DNA from: Aphelenchoides besseyi
Taxonomy: Eukaryota > Nematoda > Chromadorea > Rhabditida > Aphelenchoididae
Direction of reading: 5' to 3'
DNA length: 64,000 bases
Assembly: GCA_024699855.1 (NCBI GenBank)
Contig: JAMPIQ010000002.1
Coordinates: 186,001 to 250,000 of the forward strand
Part shown: positions 10,794 through 21,819 of the stretch, piece by piece
How positions within the stretch are numbered: the stretch's first letter is position 1
How the letters are laid out: each line of letters opens with the position of its first letter
The notes under the pieces: generated by a model
The model's input: the letters and a program-made list of their open reading frames with translations, nothing else
Databases searched by the model: none
Told to the model about the DNA's origin: nothing
Position numbers and translations under genes: made by a program

Positions 10794-12815
10794 TTAATTT
10801 GTTGATGCGAATACTTCGACCGCTTTTTTCCAGTCGCTTCGGTTTTGAGCGATTTGTTGCCATCCGTTTCCCAACAGATTCAAGTCTCGGCGCCAACGGT
10901 GAGGTGGTCTTCCAATTGGTCTGGTCCAACCATAAGGCCACCAGAAAGTTGTTCTTGTTGACCATCGGTTGTCGTTTCTTCTTGCGACATGTCCGGCCCA
11001 TCGAAACTTACGTTTTAATGCGTCGTGAACGGCGTCTTTAAACTTTGTTTGTGTTCTGATTTCAACACTTCTGACTTCATCGCGTAGTCGAATGCCAAGA
11101 GTTCTTCTTTCCATTGCTCTTTGCGTCGTTGTTAATTTGGTACGTTCGGTTTTCCGCATCGTCCAAACTTCAGATCCATAATTGAGTGCTGGTAGTACAA
11201 CTGAGTTGAAGAGTTGAGCTCGAATTTTGACGTCTTTTGTCTTCTTCAGGACTTCTTGGATGTTTTTGAATCCAAACCATCCGGCCGATCGTCGCCTTCG
11301 AATTTCCCCATCAATGGTGTGGTTTTCAGAGATTTCTTGACCTAAATAAACGTATTTACTTACCAATTTAATAGGTGCGTCCTTGATCAAGATCCTTCCC
11401 ACTTCACAACTTGGATTTGCCATGACTTGCGTCTTTTTACGGTTAATACGAAGTCCAATTTGCGATCCCACGTCATCCAGTTCGTTGAGCATAAGTTCAG
11501 CTGTTTGAAAGTCGTGCGCAAAAAGGACAATGTCATCAGCAAATCGAAGATGGTGGAGTCGTTCGCCGTCAATCCGAATTCCATAATTGCTCCAATCCAA
11601 CTGACGAAAAACGTCTTCCAGTGTGGCAGTGAAGAGCTTCGGTGATATTGTGTCACCTTGTCTCACACCTCGGCTAACAGGTACTTCAATTGGTTGATAG
11701 AAGAGTTGGAATGTGGTGGAGCAATTGGTGTTGATGTTCTTGAGCGTTCGCGTGTATTTGCTGGAAATGTTCTGGTGGATCAGTGAGTTGATAACCGCGT
11801 TGATTTCCACGGAATCAAATGCCTTTTCGTAGTCTACAAAAACTAAACAAAGTGGCATTTTTACCTCACGACAGCGTTCCATCACTTGGTTTACTGTTTG
11901 AAGGTGATCCATAGTTGAGAACCCAGAACGAAAACCAGCTTGTTCTCGCGGTTGCTCGAAGTCCAGTTGCGACGTCATTCGATTGACCAGTACTTTGGTG
12001 AAAAGTTTGTAGACAGTTGGCAAGAGCGCGATGGGTCGATAGTTTCGAAGATCTTCAAGGTCGCCTTTCTTTGGGAGAATGACTGTTCTTGAAGTTTTCC
12101 ATTGTGCTGGAACATCTTCGTGCTGCAGGCAGTCGTTGAACATTGATGTCAAGGTGGTCCATAAAAGAAAACCACCATTTTTGAGCATCTCGTTCGTAAT
12201 TCCATCGGGCCCAGGTGCTTTGTCGTTTTTCAAACTTTCCACGGCTGCACGAACTTCAGAGACAAGAATGTTAGAGACTGATTCTTGTTCACGATTGTCA
12301 ATTTCCGGCGGAACGTCTATTTTAGATGCAAAAAGATCCGTGTAGAACTCTTTACATCGTTTCTCAATGTCCGACCGTTTTGTCAACATTGTCCCATCTT
12401 TTGCTTTTAGTGTTCGCATTGTTCCCAGTTGCTGTCGGAGTTGACGTTTGCACTTCTTCAGGCTTCGATGGTGTTGCGCAGCGTCGAGGAGTTTCTGGAG
12501 TCGAAAGTTGTCGAAGTCCTGTTTAACCTCTCGCCGTATAAGCTTTGAAAGTTCAATGAACTCAATCGGGTTGGTGGTGCGGTCCATTTCCTTCCGTTTC
12601 TTCAGCAACAAATGTGTTTGTTCCGTCAGACGAGAAGAATGTTGTGGTTTGGTCATTGAAGCGGTGTTGACGCAGGATTGAAGTTTTTCCTGAAAACAAG
12701 CAAACTTATCAGTCAACGTACCCTTCAGTTCCCAATCCGTATTGTCGATCTTATTGCGTAGAACATCGGCGTTAAACGTACGTGCTTTTTGTGGAAAAAC
12801 TTTCTGCGCTTGCAA
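10794..12815 (-). CDS. RTE reverse transcriptase
   Basis: This is the reverse transcriptase of the LINE, which copies element RNA at a nicked target site. Over about 670 residues the RT motifs appear in order: KNDKAPGPDGITNEMLK, NYRPIALLPTVYKLFTKVL, EQAGFR, FVDYEKAFDSVE, VSRGVRQGDTISPKLF and the catalytic FADDIVLF. A thumb-like region ending ...LNYGSEVWTMRK follows, then a C-terminal domain with DWKKAVE. The frame is open throughout with no stop. It has no natural ATG at its 5' end and overlaps the endonuclease frame by 91 nt in the -1 frame, so it needs either a frameshift or the repair of a recent single-base deletion. All catalytic residues I can check are present. Confidence 0.93.
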   Translation of the reverse strand: MQAQKVFPQKARTFNADVLRNKIDNTDWELKGTLTDKFACFQEKLQSCVNTASMTKPQHSSRLTEQTHLLLKKRKEMDRTTNPIEFIELSKLIRREVKQDFDNFRLQKLLDAAQHHRSLKKCKRQLRQQLGTMRTLKAKDGTMLTKRSDIEKRCKEFYTDLFASKIDVPPEIDNREQESVSNILVSEVRAAVESLKNDKAPGPDGITNEMLKNGGFLLWTTLTSMFNDCLQHEDVPAQWKTSRTVILPKKGDLEDLRNYRPIALLPTVYKLFTKVLVNRMTSQLDFEQPREQAGFRSGFSTMDHLQTVNQVMERCREVKMPLCLVFVDYEKAFDSVEINAVINSLIHQNISSKYTRTLKNINTNCSTTFQLFYQPIEVPVSRGVRQGDTISPKLFTATLEDVFRQLDWSNYGIRIDGERLHHLRFADDIVLFAHDFQTAELMLNELDDVGSQIGLRINRKKTQVMANPSCEVGRILIKDAPIKLVSKYVYLGQEISENHTIDGEIRRRRSAGWFGFKNIQEVLKKTKDVKIRAQLFNSVVLPALNYGSEVWTMRKTERTKLTTTQRAMERRTLGIRLRDEVRSVEIRTQTKFKDAVHDALKRKFRWAGHVARRNDNRWSTRTTFWWPYGWTRPIGRPPHRWRRDLNLLGNGWQQIAQNRSDWKKAVEVFASTN

Positions 12816-13675
12816 AGCATCGGCACATCGAGTGTAAAACGAACCGGTCGGTGATCAGATCCATTGAGCCGAGAAATAAATTCGATGTTAGTTACTAACC
12901 TTCTGTTGTTGATTAGACCGTAATCGATTTCATTTCTGTACTTGTTTCCATTGCCATCCGAGTTGCATGATTCCCACGTCCATCGCTTTGCTGGGTTCTT
13001 TTGGAAGTAGCTATTGATAATGTAGAGATGTTGTTCTTCTGCAAAGTCTGCAAACATCTCTCCATATCCGTCTTCTTTCCATTCGGTTCCGGTAAAGGTT
13101 CCCATGAAACGTTGTGTAGTTGTTCTCGGGCCAAGTTGACAGTTGAAGTCGCCTATTACCATCTTGTGAGAAGCAGGTTGGTCTAGTGCGTCTCGAAGTT
13201 CGTCGTAGAATTGTTCAATGTCGTCCAGTGCATAGCCAGAGTGTGGTGCATACGCTTGAACAATGAGCATTGTCTTCTTTTGGTCCAGTTTGATCTTCAA
13301 TGTAGCAACTCGATGAGATCGTGTGTCAACTTCCATAATTTGGTCAACAATACGCTTGTTCACAATGAATCCAACGCCTCCAATTCGTCCGTCCGCTGCT
13401 CCAATGATAAGTTCGTCGCCGGTTTCAGTCCATTTTGTTCTTGATTCCGTGCGTGCATGTGTTTCGCAAAGTCCAATAACGTCGTACTTGAATCCAGGAA
13501 GATCTCGGAGTTGTTCCATCAGAAGATTCTTCCTTGCCGCGTTTTCGATGCCGTACTGTAGGTTGTAGGTCAAGACATGAAGCTGTTGGGAGGTACTCAA
13601 TTCATGGCGGTTTTGTTCTGCAGGTCCGTTTGAAGTCCGTTGCGTCCTTGTACCCGTAGAACGCTGGTGCTCCAA
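12725..13675 (-). CDS. RTE AP-endonuclease (endonuclease/exonuclease/phosphatase fold)
   Basis: This is the N-terminal half of the LINE protein and nicks the target DNA. EEP-fold motifs are in order: HVLTYNLQYG (metal-binding Asn region), VIGLCETH (the Glu), VQAYAPHSG, MVIGDFNCQLG (the Asp/Asn pair), and NGSDHRPVRF (the catalytic SDH at the C-terminus of the fold). Start at ATG 13675, about 200 nt inside the element. After SDHRPVRF the frame continues only into out-of-frame sequence, while homology resumes one frame back in the reverse transcriptase. RTE elements normally have one continuous ORF, so this is either an inactivating indel or a -1 ribosomal frameshift. Confidence 0.9.
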   Translation of the reverse strand: MEHQRSTGTRTQRTSNGPAEQNRHELSTSQQLHVLTYNLQYGIENAARKNLLMEQLRDLPGFKYDVIGLCETHARTESRTKWTETGDELIIGAADGRIGGVGFIVNKRIVDQIMEVDTRSHRVATLKIKLDQKKTMLIVQAYAPHSGYALDDIEQFYDELRDALDQPASHKMVIGDFNCQLGPRTTTQRFMGTFTGTEWKEDGYGEMFADFAEEQHLYIINSYFQKNPAKRWTWESCNSDGNGNKYRNEIDYGLINNRRLVTNIEFISRLNGSDHRPVRFTLDVPMLCKRRKFFHKKHVRLTPMFYAIRSTIRIGN

Positions 13676-13872
13676 AACGCCAGTGCGGACCCTCTTTAGT
13701 CGAGTCGTAGCGAGTTTTGTTTAAGGTCCGCTTGCGGGTTGCCAGCCCTGGAGTAGACCGGGTGTACTTTACGTCGTACCCAGACGTATCGAAGTTGGCC
13801 TACTCGGATGTTCCGAAAAACATCCGAGCGTTTCCCGCCGCACACCACGTGGAGGTCTTCGATTTGTGCAGC

Positions 13873-13884
13873 TCGAGACTCGTC
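13873..13884. repeat. Target-site duplication, LINE 5' side
   Basis: This is an exact 12-bp copy of 10,700-10,711. It marks the 5' end of the LINE at 13,872. Confidence 0.85.
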
Positions 13885-14568
13885 GATTGATATTAATGAC
13901 GACGAAATATCACAGGATTCTTGCAGACGCACTCCTTGTCAATCCACAGGTCTGTTGATTTCATTATTCTTGTGATCTCAATTTGAAATTATCGATCTTA
14001 TTTCAGTTTCTTCACTCGCTCAAGAACAATAGTGTTTTTAGAGTAGTCAGCACAATCGAAGTCAAACCGCTGGATTCACGAGTTCAACGACGATCTCATT
14101 TTGGATTTGAAAGCAACATTTGTGGACAACTGATGAAAACTGAAGATTAAAGGCCATGTTTTCTACGGCGCCTCATTGATGGTTCTGAAGGACTGGTTAA
14201 GAAGACTTCTGTTTGGTTTTTGAGAGGCTTTAAAGGTAAACAAAATTTGAGAACTTTAGTGCGACTATAAGGAAATTGCAGAACTGCAATTTTCTAGCTT
14301 CCTTCTCATCGTTCTGACCTGCAGCTTGATTACAGTCTTTTCGAATCGTCTAATTTCATGGTGTTGATCAATAATACGTTCGTGACTATCTCCATGGAGA
14401 TTCCTTGTTTGAACATCTTCAAGCAATAATTCTCTTACCACATGACAATCAATCGCTTTACATTTTTAATGAATCCGTTTCTTTGTCACTAAAGTTTTTT
14501 GAGACTTACGCAAGCCTTTCGACAACCCTAAGACCTGTTTTTTTAAACAACAGAATATAAAATTCGTT
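13885..14568. other. No gene recognised between LINE and glycosyltransferase
   Basis: The sequence is AT-rich with no coding signal I can support. It contains the 3' flank of the glycosyltransferase gene at its right end. Confidence 0.4.
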
Positions 14569-16150
14569 TTAATCGACTTCGTTTACTCTAAAGCAAAGTA
14601 AAAAGAGAAGCCATGAGGTCCAAGAGACAATTCGTGTGTTCGATTCACAAGTAAAGTCAGTCAAAGTAAAATTCTCGGATCGACGTTCACGATTGAAACG
14701 AACCTGAAAACCAAACTACTAAGTTATCGCCGATCAATAAACATACGTGAGGCAAATTCAAGTAAACAGACGAGTGTAATTGGTGCAGTCCACGATCCAA
14801 ATGTGTGCGTCGTCTCAGCTCTTCGTACCAACATCTGATCGCATTGTAATCGACGTTGGGCATCATTTTGTTGGCGAAAAGCTCCGGTCGATGTTGCAAA
14901 ATACCCAAATGTTCAAGGCCAATAACACAAACGTAATGTCGTTTAAGATCGTGACTGCAGAACATATCGAAATCCAACATGAATCTGAAGGGCATTCACA
15001 ATGATCAAAAGATTGTCAACTCACTTTGTTATCTGCAAACTGTAAGATCCCTTTTCGTAGCAGTGACGAGTATAACCGCCGGGTACGTCAACTGCATCGG
15101 CGGCATTCAACGAGCCAATCAACTGCTCATCAACTCCGTAGGCTTTCCATTCGAAATTGTTGATCACATTTGGCAAATTGATTTCGTTGATCAGGAAATC
15201 GACCATTTCACGTGACAACGAAACAAAGACCATTGATTTAGTCAGCGGCAGAATCGGCGGATAACCGTGGTGTAGCAAAAAATTTCGACTTTCTTCAAAC
15301 GAACAAATCAAACGGTTGTCAACGAAAACTCAACGGTTTTTGAACAAATTCATCGCCGCAAACGTCCAGTTAGCTTTCGGATTAATTCGATTATCATCGA
15401 CTTTGGCGGCTGCAACATCGTTGGTGCCGTTAAACCACTTGAAAATCTGAATGAGCTCCTGATTCGTTTTCAGCGGAACATCGTGATTCTAAACGCAGCA
15501 ATTGAAAAGAAACCAATGAAAACTACCTGAAGTAGGACCAAGTATTTCCATTTGTAGTCGGCCAATTTCAACATACATTGGTAATGTGCGGAGTTCATGT
15601 TGTGGCCATCAGAGTCCATTGGAAGCTCGTGATCAGTGAGGAAGACATTCGGGAAACAGTTGGCTAGTGATCGCATTCGTTGATGAAAAAGTGGTGAAGA
15701 TTTTGAATCAAGAGCATAACAATAGAAATTGTGAGGTGAATACATGGCTCCAAGATCCAATTCAATGAAATGGTAGTCCTAAAAAGACAAATGAAAGAAC
15801 CGAGCTGCAAAGTTAACCATGAAAACTGCACGAGCAATAGCGATTGGAAAACCGGCTTCTTCAGGATACAAATCGTTGGTTTGGAAGTTGGAACGTTGAC
15901 AAATCGACTGGCAGTCAGTTGGCCATTCTACCTCGGTTTTCGGCTCCGGCCATTGAATTCGATTTACACCAAAGAGATTAAATGGATTTCCGGAATACGA
16001 TGAGCAGAATTCCTCTGGCGTCTTGTTGATGTAGAAAACTGATAGTATGTAAGACCATGTTGTCAGTGAAAAGAAAAGATTCGTAAATAAACCGACCATC
16101 ATGATGAATAAAATGAATTTTAAAGCACCAATTAACATGTTTAGTCTCAT
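14569..16150 (-). CDS. Core-2/I-branching beta-1,6-N-acetylglucosaminyltransferase family protein (GT14, 'Branch' domain)
   Basis: GT14 enzymes add branching sugars to glycans in the Golgi as type II membrane proteins, and nematodes have many. The model begins at ATG 16150 with a short N-terminus and a hydrophobic anchor at about residues 5-35. A stem with several Cys follows, and then the Branch domain: FPIAIARAVFM, YSPHNFYCYALDSKS, CFPNVFLTDHELPMDSDGH, KYLVLLQ|NHDVPLKTNQELI, SLSREMVDFLINE, WKAYGVDEQLIGSLN (acidic DE), VPGGYTRHC, RHYVCVIGLEHLGIL, and a last exon VRFNRERRSENF. Six exons join through introns of about 38-45 nt in consistent phase, so the gene looks intact. Donor and acceptor sugars cannot be deduced. 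Confidence 0.92.
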
Positions 16151-16431
16151 GTTGACGTTCTTTTACGTTCGGAGTACGAAGCTAAAAACGACAAATAACT
16201 TCAGTTAGCGATCACTTTCTGTTACTCGAAATTTAAAGGCCTGGGCAAAGTGCGATTCATCGCCGTTTGAGCGGCAATTTGACATTTTAAAATCAAAATA
16301 TCACTCGGAAATAACTTACGGTTGTGTGGGAACATCGACATTATGTGAATTTCTGTTCATACATTTACATTTATTGTTCAAATCAACGGAAAACAATAAA
16401 AATTGTACAACAGTGAACAATAAAGTCCATA

Positions 16432-17004
16432 TTAGGAACGTAAGATTGTCTTCGCCTCGTCGGTTTCCCACTTGATGTGATCCAACGCAAATTGCAGAAC
16501 CAAAATGAAAATCAGCGGCGCTAGGGAGTCTCCTAAACGGACACCATGCTGAACTTCGAAGGTTGTTGTGCCATTCCCAAGTTGAAGTGAGCTGAAGGTA
16601 GCGGAGAAGAGAGTTTTTAAGATTGCAATAGTGCCGCTATCCACATTGAAATATTGTAGTGCAGCCTAAATTGCTCCAAACTCCACACAGTCAAAAGCTT
16701 AGAAAGGTCGATGAAAAGAAGAGCTAGTCGAGAGTGAAACTCCCACGACTTCTCGAGCAACTCGTTTACGGCACAAATGTGGTCGTCGGTTAAGCATGTT
16801 GGTCGAATCCTGCTTCTCAACCGGTAGTTTTTGGAAAACCAGTGTTTGGACTCGTTGTGTGATCACTCGTGTCACCAGTTTGTAGATTGACGGAAGTAAA
16901 CTGATTGGTTGATGATTGCCAATATCCAATGTGTCCCCTGCTTTCTGCAGCAGAATTGTTGAGGCGTGAGCGAAATCCGTTGGAACATGCGAGTTTTCAA
17001 CCAT
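16432..17004 (-). pseudogene. Decayed RTE-like reverse transcriptase fragment
   Basis: Three frames carry consecutive pieces of a reverse transcriptase palm: NHQPISLLPSIYKLVTRVI, LALLFIDLSKLL, and VQHGVRLGDSLAPLIFIL, the last corresponding to the RGVRQGD block of the intact LINE. Frameshifts separate the pieces, and neither the FADD active site nor an endonuclease was found. It is divergent from the 10.7-13.9 kb element, so it is an older insertion of a related family. Confidence 0.82.
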
Positions 17005-17398
17005 CGAATTGACAGTTTGTCAGCCACGATTTCTGCTTCATATTCTGCCGCTTTTGAGCGGACACCATCGACTTCAAATGATAATGAAGAGCTTTAAGGT
17101 GTTCCTGAACACACAAACTACGCCGATCATTAGAGTATGAGTTGTATTCAATCAGTACGTGCAAATTCACTCGCTTATCAGTCTTCTTTGTTCTTTCAGT
17201 CATTCAACATTTCCAGAACTAATTATTCGACTGTGTACTTACAATAAGGTGCCCATATCAATAAGATCAACTATGAGTTTCGATTTCTTGCAGTTCGCTA
17301 ATCACATGAAGCAATCAAAAACCCTTGAAACAAAATTACCATTAAAGTTTAAACAAAGACTTTATATTTTGCAACAAACGACAAATTTCATCAACTGT

Positions 17399-18156
17399 TT
17401 AAAGATTGGACGAAGATCCTGAAACTGCGATAAAGTTTCCAATAAAAATTGAGGTACCTTTTTCCGGTTCATACTCTTCGCCTTCTCCTGCCGACGGTTT
17501 CTGAAATCCAAGGGACGTGAAAATAAATTTCGGAGAAACTTACAAAAACCAGAACCGCAAATCCCAAAGTCGGTTTGACATCTTGAATGTGAATCTTCGA
17601 CCAAACCCAATCGCCCTCAATCGGATTGCGCAAACTCTTGTTTTCGCAGTCAAGTGTTCGATTGTCGTAGGTGGTCAACAAGCCGTTCGGACGAAGCTCA
17701 AGAACACAATCATAGACGGAAGTACAGTTCACATAGTTTCCTAAACATTGATTGGAAATTAATGCGAAACCGACGAACCGTCTTCGGTCGTCCACTTGAT
17801 CTCATCAATAGTGGCGCTGAAATTTAAAGTGCACTGGTCGTTCAAAACGAACTTGAACCTAAATAGCTACGTGGTTCCCGTCGATCGAACGTCCAACTCA
17901 CGTCTCCACAGAATTCGATGCAGACAAAGCTGCCAACCACAATGAGTGGTTGCTCTTCCACTTAATGTCGAGTTCTACGGCATTTGAACAATTGAAAAAA
18001 GAACTAGATAGGAGATCATCATCATCAGCGTAACCAACAAGCTTACAAGCCGCGTTTCTCCTTCTCTTCTTCTTTCTCGATACAATCGTTGTTTCCGTAC
18101 GCGTGAACATCGACGATCAACAACACGACAATCGCGACGACGAGAAAGCGAAACAT
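17399..18156 (-). CDS. Secreted protein of unassigned family (copy 1; relative of 61,682-62,502)
   Basis: I do not recognise the function. The model starts with a signal peptide (MFRFLVVAIVVLLIVDVHA, cut before YGNNDC). It continues through exons reading NCSNAVELDIKWKSNHSLW, FKFVLNDQCTLNFSATIDEI, and VNCTSVYDCVLELRPNGLL...DWVWSKIHI...GFAVLVF, then a short acidic tail. The same layout, spacing and intron positions occur in the gene at 61.7-62.5 kb: CSxAxE...KWKxxHxLW, Cys-Thr-Leu core, C...C-x-L, W-x-W-x-K-I. Conserved Cys and Trp and possible N-glycosylation sites (NCS, NCT, NRT, NKS) suggest an extracellular beta-rich domain. The first intron splits the codon after the RG doublet in both genes. 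Unlike copy 2, the C-terminus as modelled lacks a hydrophobic GPI-type tail. Confidence 0.75.
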
Positions 18157-18465
18157 TTTGAGAGAGCAAATTGTAAGCAATTCAACTTCACCAGAACAAA
18201 ACAAACGAATAAAAAGTTTTGTGTTTGGTCCTGACCTTCGAGTATGCAAATTTTCAGGTTGAGGGAATGAAATGGAGAATCGAACAAAAACTAGAAGTGT
18301 TCATTTGCTGGGAACAAAACAATTGAAAGCTCTTCAATTCCCTACAAGTTGTGAGTGGGTATCCCGATTGTGGTCCAAAAGCTCAGCACGATCTTTTTTT
18401 TTGTGAAACAATGAGTTCAAAGCACAAACCACATTGAGATGTGAAATCTGATTAGACGGTTCTTT

Positions 18466-19484
18466 TTAACTTTCCGTTTGATATACAACAGTTGTTATCA
18501 GTTGAGAAGTACGAGAACGCTTTTTCAAGACTTTGAGAATCGTTTTCCGATAAGGAACGATGAAGTAGAGAACACAGCTGTATTCAATCCAACAATGAGC
18601 GCTTATGAGTTCCGAAGTGATCATCATGAAATACGAGGTGTGCGGATGTTGGAAGTAGATCAACAAACAGATGAAGTAAATAGGAACTAGGAAGAATGCG
18701 TAGACGATGTGCAATTGGATGACGAGGACTTTGAAGAGCATCAAATGCAAGTGATAGGATCGGAAGTTTCGTTTCTTGGAGCGAAGTGTAAAAACTAAAT
18801 GAATCAAAAGAATCGTACACAATACAAAGAATAGTAACAAGAAAAAGGAAATGTAAAGTATGGTTGAACGTGTACGTTCGGTGTTCGTATAACAGATCAC
18901 GGAATTATCTTCAAAACGAACAACAAGATCGGGATTTTCAATCGCAAATTGAAGACGATTTTGTTCTAGCCCTGAGAGTTGTTGGGAATAAAGTGATCCT
19001 AAAATGACCACGTGAAAGAACAGGTGATGTAGCACATGTAGTCCTAACGACCATTTGGAGTCATGCAAACGTTGAAGGGATCCATAAAACGCCTAAACAC
19101 CGTCGATTAACCTGTGAATCAATTCTTACGCACTTGAGAGAATCGGTAGACGAGTGAACACGAGATGCTAAGCGCCAAATTGATCATTGAAAACAGTATC
19201 AAATAGAAAGTTAAATTGAATTCATTGTAGTCGATTAAACGTAGCGAATTGGAGACCACACACAAAGATGGGAACAGGAACACAGGATTAACTACAAGCA
19301 ACAAAGACGTAAACATGTAGTTCCAAATTGTACTGTTGAAAAGGTAGTAACGATAGTTACCTAAAGTGGATGATTTCGCAGTAATCATATAAACGACAAT
19401 GGGCAGAAGAATGGTGGAGAAAATGAAGTTGAAATAGTGCAAACATTTAAGCTGGAAATAGAGCTGTGGATCGAAATTTGACAT
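18466..19484 (-). CDS. Seven-transmembrane serpentine chemoreceptor (srh/sri/str superfamily)
   Basis: Nematode serpentine receptors are GPCRs of chemosensory neurons that detect soluble or volatile cues. The start is taken at ATG 19484, because the frame extends upstream without a better start. The protein of about 330 residues has repeated hydrophobic helices. TM1 ends ...VYMITAKSSTLGNYRYYLFN, which resembles the 'I.xKSPxxMxxYKxxLLxxx' turn of Srh/Sri/Str proteins. A conserved-looking FPSLCVVSN lies after TM2-3, and a C-terminal PYRKTILKVLKK cytosolic segment follows TM7. One short intron near 19,100 joins YRFSQVRK to AFYGSLQ. No stop interrupts the frame. The subfamily (srh versus sri) is not settled by eye. 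Confidence 0.82.
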
Positions 19485-21819
19485 TTGACTGTGCACTGGA
19501 GTTGGTAACTGATGTGAATGTCTTTGTAGTTGTCGTAGTAACAGTCGCTAATCTCCTTGCACTTGTTCTCTAGGTAATCAATTCTAAGTTGAAGACTAAT
19601 CAAATAAATATACGCAGGTGCATTTGTAGGTTCCAATGATTAGAATTATATTCAACCTGCGTCTTTTTGAATTGCATTAAAGGACAAAACAAGTTTAGTG
19701 ATGGATAAAATGATCTTCACAAGAGCAAAGTTCTTCGTATGTTACGAAATGAATTCCAATTCGTAGAATAGTTGTTCTTGTCATTTGAACGACGTGACAC
19801 TAAAACTGAACAGTTCATACGTGATTATGTGTTTTACTGTGGATGTCATTTGTCAAACTACGAGTGTTAGTCCTACGATCAAGTTCCCATACAGTAGATG
19901 GTTTTAGGTTGACAGACTTTTTGGCACATCAACGGCGATGAATCAAAGTTTCCGGAAATGGAAGCTCTATGTGATCTAAAAATGCAATGTGGCAAGTTTT
20001 CGTATTTTCTTTTTGTTTATTACTCGGATTTAAGGTTAAGGACGTTAACAAGAACTGGAAATGCTGGACAAATGGGAAAACCGCTGAACAAAGAAACTGA
20101 TCCTTGACGTTCTCTTCTAAACATGATCTGTTTGTTCGTATAACAAACGTTCGGTTGACTTGCGTTCCACGGCGTTAAAGTGTTTCCGTACGTACTCCTT
20201 TTCTATTGGACTTTGTTTAGGCAGTAATTCGTCAGCTGCTCAAAGCTGGCAAGTCAACTGAAAGCAGTGTGCCGAATACCGGCCCAATTATTGTTTTGAT
20301 TCGCCGCTGTATTCCGAAGATGAAACACGAATCACTCAAATGGAAAACAAAATGGAAGTAATGGAGTCCGAATCGCGTCCACACCGCCCTCCATCAGATT
20401 TTCTGCGTCAAACAATCAACCAACATCTTCATTCGATCACAAGACTTCGAAAGATGCATCACAATCTGTCGAGGACCAATTGCGTCTCTGTCAATAAATG
20501 ACTTGTAGCAGCACTAAAGCATAAGCGATCAACAATAGACCGAATACAATGTTCCACCGACAGCTACTGAATTCGCAGTGTTGATGGAAATTGAATAGTC
20601 GAAAGTATAGAAATAGTTGTTTCGGTGGTAACTCTTATAAAACTCACACACTCATTTAACACTTTTTATTTCAAGTACAACGAGACGATAACAAGGAATT
20701 TTATTGTGTCGATAAGATCAGACTAGAATAGCGCAGTATTCTGACTTGTCAACATAGATTCACCAAGCCTACGGAATAGCAGAAACACATTGAGATTGTG
20801 CTGTCGTCCTTTTTATCACGTCAACTGTGATTAATAGGTAAGAATTAAAGTTATTTTCAATAGTAGAACGAAATTTAGAATTGAAATGACGATGGTTATT
20901 ATTAATGCAAGGACAACTCCAATCGAATTGGTACAGATGGTTGTGAACAAAGATTATGGTCTCCAGTAGAATTCGTTACCATTTCATTCGAAACCACTGG
21001 AAATTCTGTTAGCACTAGTAATAACATTCTATTCTACTCTAAATAAGTTTTTTAGTTTATCGAACTTTTGAACCTGGAAGCGCATGAACTGTTAAGCCGA
21101 ACTGATTTTGCAGAATACATCAACAACTTTATCATTCTGTATGTATCAATCAGCTTATCAACCCCCGAAAACACAATTCTTTCCAAAGTTTTTACAGGGT
21201 AAGCATTGCAATTAATCAGCTGACTTTATAATCTTTCTAGCCGAGTTCAACGTGATTCGTCAATTCGTACCAAGTGATTGTATGCCGGCAAGCCCACAAT
21301 CCAAAGGTATCTCTACGACTTACGACACGAAATGCCAAAAAAACAAACAATCCTATCCTGTGAACTTCATCGACAATCTGTGACTAATAACCTTTTATTT
21401 TGATGTTCTCGACTATCTCATTGCTGTGTATTTAATGCATTTAGATTGGCTTGTGCTAAGTAAATGCTTATGAATTGTTTGTGGAAACCTAACTTGGCGT
21501 CAATAAGAAGCATTACAATCAAAAACAAACAAATTAGTTTTGTTGAAATTTGGAATCAGAAATCTTTGAACTTGAGTTCAAATTTTGATATCAAGATCAG
21601 ACGTTGGGAAATTTCCATCCTCTCTGACCGGAACCCATTATGTGTCTGATGACAATTCCCTCGCTTATCAACGTTTTTTGTTGATGTCAATGAGCTTTTT
21701 TGACAATAAATGCACGTAACTTTATTCTTATCTTTCTTTCAAAAGACGATGTTTGTGACTTGTGATTGTTAGTTCTCGAATTCGTCGTTACTTCTGATCA
21801 AAAACTGTTAAGAGGAAAG
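19485..21819. other. No gene recognised; scattered coding-like fragments
   Basis: No intact gene could be built. On the minus strand at about 20,485-20,580 a frame reads WNIVFGLLLIAYALVLLQV and then a stop, which looks like a C-terminal membrane anchor, but I could not link upstream exons. On the plus strand near 19,915-20,100 short open pieces with Cys and Trp occur without continuity. Decayed genes are possible. Confidence 0.35.

Larger units (their letters stand above)
10712..13872 (-). mobile_element. Complete RTE-clade non-LTR retrotransposon (about 3.16 kb)
   Basis: The element encodes an AP-type endonuclease and a reverse transcriptase with no gag-like ORF or RNase H, the RTE architecture. 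Its 3' end, on the left because it lies on the minus strand, is a short tandem repeat (AATGATTAC, AATGATTAC, AATGATTTA at 10,712-10,738) in place of poly(A), as is usual for RTE. A perfect 12-bp duplication abuts both ends, so the insertion is complete at its 5' end and probably fairly young. The length fits RTE elements of about 3.2-3.4 kb. The endonuclease and reverse transcriptase lie in different frames. Confidence 0.92.
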
